64,000 nt of DNA, taken from positions 1-64,000 of the forward strand of contig NW_024045137.1 in the NCBI RefSeq assembly GCF_012273895.1. The letters are read 5' to 3'. The stretch is from Zerene cesonia (taxonomy: Eukaryota > Arthropoda > Insecta > Lepidoptera > Pieridae). Below are positions 57,041 through 64,000 of this stretch, in pieces; the first letter of the stretch is position 1; the number at the start of each line of letters is the position of its first letter. Both the position numbers and the translations under genes were made by a program. The notes beneath the pieces were generated by a model. It saw only the letters and a program-made list of their open reading frames with translations, had not been told where the DNA came from and searched no databases.

Positions 57041-57837
57041 TTTTTAAAAAGACGTTCATTGCGTGGAATATCTGATGTTTTGATGAATTTATTCTTAACA
57101 ATGATAAAGTGTCGTGTGGGCGCTCTATGCGTTATAAACTCTAAAATGCAATACATTGGACCACTGAGCCGCTATATCCGTGCATTTAATGCATTTCCAA
57201 GTACAGCCTTGCATAGAATGTTCTCGAACAAAATCGACCAAAAAATCATAGCTGATATCTGTACCATTTGAACGAATTTCAACCCTATAGCGTAGGTTTA
57301 CAGTTCAAAATAGTTCATGCACAGTGTTAGTTCGCGCCGCATCTTTGCATTCATGCCAGCCTAGTACTTTAGTTTGATGAATGGCATGTTTTAAATTCCC
57401 TTGAAGCCTCCATTTTATTATTTAAATATAAACTGCGCGTATTTCGCACGGTTTCATTCAAATGACATGAGACCCCATAATGACCATATGAACAACATCC
57501 CAGCTTTGCAACGAATATTTTTTGTTGTTATACCCGCAACAGAAACATCATCTCTCAAAATTTCACCTATGTCGCTATCACGGTTCTTGAGACATAGCCT
57601 GGTTGCATACAGACGGACAGATAGACTGACAGGCAGACGGGATTTGGGCAAGGAATCATAACCAATTGACCAATAAGAAACTAGTCAATCATTTATTAAT
57701 TAAATTCGACTTCTTATAGAAGCACTTTCGAATCGTCATAACATAGTTATAACATTGACCACCGGTACGGGAAGCAGCTTCCACAGAGAAGAGTCAGCGA
57801 GAGACTCTGTAGTTGCTCTTTTAACTTCAACGATATA

Positions 57838-57925
57838 TCACATCCGCGCTTGTGGAAGATTTGAAACCTTATAGAAGTCTGTCCCAGCTGTGGAAACATA
57901 TATGGGCTGATGATAATAATGATTA
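57838..57925 (+). mobile_element. SINE 3' end fragment
   Basis: gtctgtcccagctgtggaaa and catatatgggctgatgataa match the 3' end of the SINE at 61907. Confidence 0.65.
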
Positions 57926-57990
57926 AGGAACTCAAAACTAAATAGTCAATTGGTTAACTCACTCATATAAGAGGTAAACAATATAATAAA

Positions 57991-58166
57991 CTAGCTTTTG
58001 CCCGCGGCTTCGCAGAGTATTTTAACAGATGTTATTGTACATATAAACCTTCCTTTTCAATCGCTCTACCTATTTAAAAAAACTCCTCAAAATCAGTTTT
58101 ATAGATTTAAGCATACAAAGGGACATAGGGACAGCGAAGACGACATTGTTTTATACTATACAGTGA
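57991..58166 (-). mobile_element. Helitron-like family D, reverse
   Basis: CTAGCTTTTGCCCGCGGCTT to ttatactatacagtga. Confidence 0.75.
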
Positions 58167-58534
58167 TATGAAACATTCAAAATATATAAATCGATTTAAA
58201 AGCACCTAATTGAATGGGTACCATATTCTATTTGCAATGGTAAATGAGAGTTTAGACATTATGTCTCACAGAATGTCAGAAATTAATTGTCCGTAAACGC
58301 AGAGCAGGTCCCAGTAATTCGAGCGCTGGCAGAGCGGGCGCATTGCAGGTTGGCTTGGGGCCAACACCATCTGCAGGAAGCGACTTCGCTCCATGCGCTG
58401 ATATCTTTTAAATTATTTAAATCGCGCTTCACTAGAACAGCGCAACGATTATCAAATTAAATAGAAAAACCTTGCTTGGAATATTTTCTTTGGCGGCCAT
58501 CTTGTCTATTATCTATACTAATATCCTACTTCAA

Positions 58535-58734
58535 TCCTACTAATATTATAAATGCGAAAGTTTGTAAGGATGTGTATGTGTTTGTTGCTCTTTCACGCAA
58601 AAACTGCTGAAGCGATTGCAATGAAATTTGGTACGTAGACAGCTGGACAACTGGAATAACATACAGGCAACTTTTTATCCCGATATTTCTACGGGATATG
58701 GACTTACGCGGGTGAAACCGCGGGGCGCAGCTAG
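58535..58734 (+). mobile_element. Helitron-like element, family A
   Basis: TCCTACTAATATTATAAATG to cgcggggcgcagctag. A family E-like copy starts immediately after. Confidence 0.78.
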
Positions 58735-58902
58735 TGTGTAATAAATAGGAAAAGTTTACATGTTTGTTTGCTCCCTAAAGGCTCCGAAACTGCAGTTCTG
58801 ATTTTGAAATTTCTTGAAAGAAAGCTACATTATTCCCGAATGCTATAGGATATTTTCTACCCCGGAAATGTCCCACGGGGGAAGCCGGGGCAAACAGCTA
58901 GT
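58735..58902 (+). mobile_element. Helitron-like element, family E-like
   Basis: Ends gaagccggggcaaacag then CTAG and T; directly follows the family A copy. Confidence 0.6.
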
Positions 58903-59596
58903 TTCCATTAAAATAGCTCGAGATATTTTTTGCTTTCAACAAACCACAACTCTAGAACTTAATATAATGTTCCTAATTCTTATTTCTAATGAGTAAATAA
59001 AAGTACATACCGCAATAAATAATAACACAACATCACCCGTGAGGAAACTAATCGACCCATCCAATACCGCACCACAATAACATACGCTTACCCCAATTGA
59101 ACGATTGTAGGGAAATTAAATTTCTATGAAATAAGTATTGAGGGTTCGTTCGTTTTATTTCGAAGCTATTATACAGAGCAATGACAGGATAGAGACCGCA
59201 ATATAAAAACTAATTACGTGTTATTGTTAGTGTGACGAGAAAACTTTAATAACATGATATAAGAACAAAAAGTGATTGTTTCTTTTATAATTTTCTTTAT
59301 GTTTATATAAATAACACACCCACTCCTGATATAATTTGCGAGATCATCACTGAATATATTTTAATTGTTGCTTATTTGAATATTCAGAAAGATATTTCTA
59401 GATTATTGTTGACGTCTGTTTTATACTAGAGTATTTAAAAAACACAATTATATACAAATAACACACTCAATTCAAGTTACTGTCGCCCATTTTATGTACT
59501 TTTCGTAACAGATTATTCATCAAATTTATCATAAAAACACCAACGCATATACCACCATCACTTTATCATATTTCCAGTTGCTGCCTCATTATAACA

Positions 59597-59680
59597 TCAT
59601 CATCATCGTCATCATCAGCCCATACACGTTCCCACAGCTAGGACACAGGCCTCCTATGAGGGCTTTTACATTAGGAGGAT
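59597..59680 (-). mobile_element. SINE 3' end, reverse
   Basis: atcatcatcagcccatacac and aggacacaggcctcctatga, the inverted 3' end of the SINE at 61907. Confidence 0.7.
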
Positions 59681-60022
59681 TGAAGAGGGACATTATAACA
59701 AACCCACTAAAATAAGAGCCGTCTCTGTACACTTCTGCATTACTCTGTACACACCCTCACAAGGCAATAACAGTTTTTATGGTGAAGTATTATTGAAGTC
59801 GAATGGATGGCTTTGTAGGTTGTTCGCGCGGAAACTTGCTTCGAGCGACACGAGCCTGCTTTTAGTCGCTTTGACGATTGACTACTTGCTTTTAAACTTA
59901 GATGCATGTTGGATAAGGGAAATGCTGTGAAAGAGACCTAATAAACATGCTTTAATGATGTAATGAACTAATTTGTTCTGTTAAACAGTTAAGAGCATTA
60001 TTGAACTGGCTTTTATTTAAAA

Positions 60023-60212
60023 CTAGCTGCGCCCCGCGGATTCACCCGCGTAAGTCCGTATCCCGTAGGAATATCGGAATAAAAGTTGCCTATATGTTAT
60101 TCCAGTTGTCCAGCTGTCTACGTACCGAATTTCGTTGAAATCGGTTCAGTAGTGAAAGAGTAAAGACACACACACATCCTTACAAACTTCCGCATTTATA
60201 ATATTAGTAGGA
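60023..60212 (-). mobile_element. Helitron-like family A, reverse
   Basis: CTAGCTGCGCCCCGCGGATT to tataatattagtagga. Confidence 0.75.
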
Positions 60213-60379
60213 TTATAAGATAAACTCATGAAATTATTATCTTGTCAACTTTATAAGCGCATGAAGTTTGAATGAAATCTGTCCACTTAAAGTGGGTAGA
60301 AATTGAGTCTAAAGGAGTCGGTTACATACAAACATACAACTTCAACCCTTTATGTCTGCTGATTCTAATATTTAGAGTG

Positions 60380-60525
60380 TAGTTTTTTTTTTTTATGGCA
60401 GAGCAAGCAAAACAGCAGGTGGGCCACCTGATGTTAAGTGGTCACCGCCCATAAACACTTGCAACACTAGAGGTGGGGCTTCCCCGGCCTTTCGGTGACA
60501 TATACGCTCTTTTATAATAAACTAG
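60380..60525 (-). repeat. poly(T)-headed retroelement end
   Basis: A T-run then tggcagagcaagcaaaacag and gtgggccacctgatgttaag. Looks like the inverted poly(A) end of a retroelement. Confidence 0.5.
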
Positions 60526-60534
60526 CGTATGTTA

Positions 60535-60656
60535 CATCTTTATATTACAAAAGAGAAAACTTCTTGTAAAGATTTCACGCAAAATCTGTTGGAGCATTTT
60601 CAAAAATTCTTTCACCTTTAGAAAGCTGCGCGGACAAAGCCGGAGCGAACAGCTAG
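60535..60656 (+). mobile_element. Helitron-like family E
   Basis: Ends aaagccggagcgaacag then CTAG and T; shortened in the middle. Confidence 0.6.
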
Positions 60657-61011
60657 TGTGTATAACAACTTGAGACTGAAAATATGGGATTTGGATGGAT
60701 GTTCCAAACCCACAATATTTACTGTTAATAATATTAAGTAAAATTTATTTCTGTTTGATGACCACTAGGCAGATTTTGATCTATTTTTTATATCACCATC
60801 GGTAATGGAGCTGGTGGGGGCCTGATGGTAAGCGCTACCACCGTCCATGGACATTTGGAGAGGCGTAAGGTCGACAGACCAGAATAGCGCAAAACTTCCG
60901 ACCGAATGCACCAGTGATGAAGCCGTTTGTTTGTTCACTGTAGTTTCAATAATACTTAAAAAGGTTTTCAACGAAACTAAAAAAACATTATCACAAAAAT
61001 CCTACTTGCTA

Positions 61012-61331
61012 TCCTACTAATATTATAAATACGAAAGTTTGTAAGGATGTGTGTGTGTTTGTTGCTCTTTCACGCAACTACTACTGAACCGATTGTAATG
61101 AAATTATGTAGATAGCTGGACAACTGGAATAACATATAGGCAACTTTTTATCCGGATATTCCTACGGGATACGGACTTACGCGGGTGAAACCACGGGGTA
61201 CAGCTAATATTATAAATGTGAAAGTTCCTTTGTCCGGATGTTTGTCCGCCAATCGCGCTGAAACCACAGAACGGATTTTGATGAAATTTGTTATACAGAC
61301 AGGGTATAAGCTGACTTTGCTGATAGGATAG
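61012..61331 (+). mobile_element. Helitron-like A plus B in tandem
   Basis: Family A (TCCTACTAATATTATAAATA to accacggggtacagctaa, 61012-61207) runs directly into a family B body (tattataaatgtgaaagttc, to 61331) that lacks its own 3' end. Confidence 0.65.
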
Positions 61332-61906
61332 AAAACGCGTGCGAAGCCGAGCGCAAAAGCTAGTTAACAAATATTTTCCTCCAAACCCGAGAGTCGCCCC
61401 CGCCCCCCTCCCCCCCTCCCCCTGCACCAGCGGGTATTCAATAAACAGTGAACGCTTTCCCTTGTGTACTGTTTGGGAGCGCTCGCAACACGCGTCGCCG
61501 TGTATTGGACTTCTACCCTATAACATTGTCTTATGAGCGCAGAGTAGGGCGTCAATAGAGCAATCTTATAAATATGTTAGCTATTCACTTAGCTGGAGAT
61601 CGGACGCGAAATAACCAAGAAACCTCGGCTCCATCATGATCAGGACCCTCAGCAGTGATAAGGCTTTTCGCCTGCGACTTCGTCTGAGTAGTCGTTAAGG
61701 AAAACACAGACAGTCCTGTGGTTTTCTCCATAAGTGCCACTAACAGCAGAAATTCCGGGGTAAAAACTATTGATTGTACGGTATTGGGACTTAAACTATC
61801 TCTATATCAAAAATCCACATAAGCAGGTGCGGTTGGTTTAGGTAATAAGGTCTTTTAAACGTATAGAGAGATCATATATTCTTACTAATATAATATTAGT
61901 GCAGAA

Positions 61907-62215
61907 GAAGCAGTGGTGGCTCAGTGGTGAGGACCTCGGACTTCAAAATCGATAAGTCGGTGTTCGAGACCGGGCGAGCGCGCAGGAAATAAATTGATTT
62001 TTCAATTTATCTGCGCATGTAGATAACGTCACCACTGCTTAAACGGTGAAGGAAAACATCGTGAGGAAACCGGCATGTCCAAGAATTAAAGTTCGACGTC
62101 ATGTGACATCTGCCAACCCGCACTTAGCCAGCGTGGTGGATTATGGCCTGAGCCCTCATAGGAGGCCTGTGTCCCAGCAGTGGGAACATATATGGGCTGA
62201 TGATGATAATAATAT
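61907..62215 (+). mobile_element. tRNA-derived SINE, complete copy
   Basis: A-box-like gtggctcagtggtgaggacc, B-box-like ggtgttcgagaccggg, body with cttaaacggtgaaggaaaac and 3' end gtgtcccagcagtgggaaca then tatatgggctgatgatgata. Fragments of this family occur at 18520, 50470, 57838 and 59597. Confidence 0.8.
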
Positions 62216-62489
62216 TAGTGAGAATTTACGATTAGGCTGTGAAGGAGTTATATTGCAAAGTTTTAGTGATACAGTGGGTAATGTTTATTGAAGTTACATT
62301 ATAGTAGGATATCGAATACAATCGAAACCCTACTCCCATCCTACTACTTTTATAAACGCGAAAGTTTTAAGTACGTATGGATGAATGTATGGATGTTTGT
62401 TAGTCTTTCGTGCGACAACAGCTTATCATATCCGCATGAAATTTGGTAAGGACTCGGATTATAATCTGGATAAGCACATAGGCTACTTT

Positions 62490-62825
62490 TAATTTTTTCT
62501 ATTCTTTCAAAATTTCTCATTTATAAAGTATTTCAATGCTATAAAACTAAAAAAATTAAATTTAACAAAGGCCGCGTTCCATCGATACAATATTGTAATC
62601 ATTGAAATAATGTTTCGTATTGGTTGTGATGGTTCTTAATCATCTCAATAGATGGCGTGGGGTGCCCCTTAGGCACATGAAACCGAAAGAGTAGAAGAAA
62701 TTCGATTACTGTGGCGGGATCACGGATGGCCGAGAGGCTAGGCGTTGCTACGGTTAGGCAAGATACGCAGGTTCGAATCCTGCCTCGTGATCAATTTTTT
62801 TCTATTCTTTCAAGATTTCTCACAT
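62490..62825 (+). mobile_element. SINE with tRNA-like segment
   Basis: Two direct tctattctttcaa(a/g)atttc blocks enclose a tRNA-like segment at 62718-62792 with a 7-base acceptor stem (GATCACG/CGTGATC) and a canonical T-arm (gcaggttcgaatcctgc). The anticodon arm does not pair well. Related sequence occurs at 14777 and 44570. Confidence 0.7.
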
Positions 62826-63267
62826 AGGCTACTTTTTAACCGGGTACCACGCGAGTGACGTCGCGGATACAGGTAATATAATATATTACAGTCACTATGT
62901 ACAGCTACTCTGTGCACACCCCATTCTAATAAAGTGTAATATAGGAAAATGGAAAGCCATCGCACGAGAACTTATGGAGCGAGCGTTCTGTGGCTTCGGT
63001 AATATCGGGGCAAGCAGGACACCGAGCTGCCACCATGTGGATGGGTTACCGTAGTTGCGAGAACGATAAATATATTAATAGGTTTCTTGGTATGTGTAGT
63101 TAAACTATTGGACGAGTGATGCTGGTTCGATTTCTACTAGGAAATTCTATTGATATTATAAACGCGAGAGGTTGTATGGATGGATGGATATTTTCTACTA
63201 GAATCTACTGAATGGATTTTAATGAAACTTTACAATACTGTAGCTTGTACATCAGGATAACACATAA

Positions 63268-63461
63268 GTGAAGTCCCGTGTCCCCTAGTGGGGTATGGGG
63301 CAGATGATATACACCTGTTTCACTGATCGATTTTCTTTATGGACAAGTAGGTGATCAGCCCTCTGTGTCCCGCCATTTCGTGAGTCCCCACCGGGAATGG
63401 AACCCAGAACTCTTCGGTTCTACGCTCAAGCGTTATCCACTGTACCAAGAAGGCGGTCAAG
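63268..63461 (-). mobile_element. tRNA-derived SINE, reverse
   Basis: Inverted copy of the SINE at 43356-43566: gtcccctagtggggtatggg at the left and the inverted tRNA-like head (gtaccaagaaggcggtcaag) at the right. Confidence 0.8.
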
Positions 63462-64000
63462 AATAAGCTATATAAATACTAACTATTGCCCGTGGATTCG
63501 TCCACGGTGCAGCTAGTACACTTATAAACATAATTAAGCTTTTTTTGAAAATGTATTTTAAATGTTTGCCCCATCACACCACTTATTTTTCTATTTTAAT
63601 GTCGCAATTTTTAATGTGGAAAAACGTGAAAACAAGTAACTAATAAAAAATCGGTCAAGTGCGAGTCGGACTCGCGCCGCAATAGGTTCCGTATAAGTAC
63701 GCTAAAGGGCAACTGTAAAAAAGATTGGTCAACCATCCAACTTATGACCATACCAACAGTTACTTAACCCGGATTTTAATTGCACATTGTTATAGCGGCG
63801 ACAGTAATATATTCTCTGAAGATGTCGACTGAGATACATCTCATGGAGCGTGATAAATGGACAGACGGACAGACAGATGAAGCCAATACTAGGTTCCCGA
63901 TGTTACTCTACGGATTTACCTACCACTAGAACAATCTACTGTACAATTTAAATAATAATACACTTTGTATATTATGTATTGTGTTTGCAGCACAAACTTT

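Larger units (their letters stand above)
44002..64000. other. region 5' of the visible slit exons, no gene found
   Basis: Either a further slit intron or 5' flank. No ORF with recognisable domains and no LRR N-cap or signal peptide exon was seen. Contents are the repeats listed; sequence between them (for example 52300-53200, 54000-54700, 59000-59600) is AT-rich without identifiable features. Confidence 0.7.

Noticed and set aside
58300..58400. Minus-strand ATG after ctgcag as a possible slit first exon
   Set aside because: The predicted peptide (starting MVLAPSQPAMRPLCQ) has no signal peptide or LRR N-cap cysteine pattern and ends in a stop.

Overview
This is a AT-rich eukaryotic genomic window with a compact multi-exon gene at the left and repeat-dominated DNA at the right. 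It is most likely from a butterfly or moth (Lepidoptera). I infer this from insect-type Slit protein sequence, TTAGG-type telomere-like DNA at the left edge, and many short interspersed elements of kinds common in lepidopteran genomes. I ran no database search.

The only protein-coding gene I can support is slit (sli), on the minus strand. It encodes the secreted midline axon-guidance ligand for Robo receptors. I traced 35 exons from 44001 down to the stop codon at 2196. All splice sites are GT-AG, and the reading phase closes through every junction: 4318 coding bases, that is 1 base, 1438 codons and a stop. Domain order is LRR block 1 (without its N-cap), complete LRR blocks 2, 3 and 4, six EGF repeats, laminin G, a seventh EGF, a low-complexity linker and a C-terminal cystine knot. 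Signal peptide, start codon and first LRR N-cap were not found; they should lie upstream, beyond 44 kb or outside the window. Thirty-three exons sit in the first 23 kb; the two most 5' exons lie beyond a 20.5 kb intron.

The 20.5 kb intron, the region right of 44 kb and several small introns are filled with repeats. These include several families of short Helitron-like elements (5' TC, 3' CTAG, A|T target), three near-identical mariner-like copies each interrupted by a 1000-N gap, tRNA-derived SINEs, a poly(A)-tailed element and a foldback element. Five gaps of exactly 1000 N and two of 10 N are present; one 10-N gap separates two identical 333-base blocks.

Most notable observations: (1) at 46753-48483 an unusual GC-rich element is inserted cleanly at A|T inside another Helitron-like element. 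Its 3' end is a triplicated 74-base unit, each with a hairpin followed 14 bases later by CTAT, CTAA or CTAG, which reads as a tandem array of Helitron terminators. (2) The Slit cystine knot carries a 27-residue collagen-like Gly-X-Y insert. (3) A young mariner-like family appears to have caused three of the five large assembly gaps.
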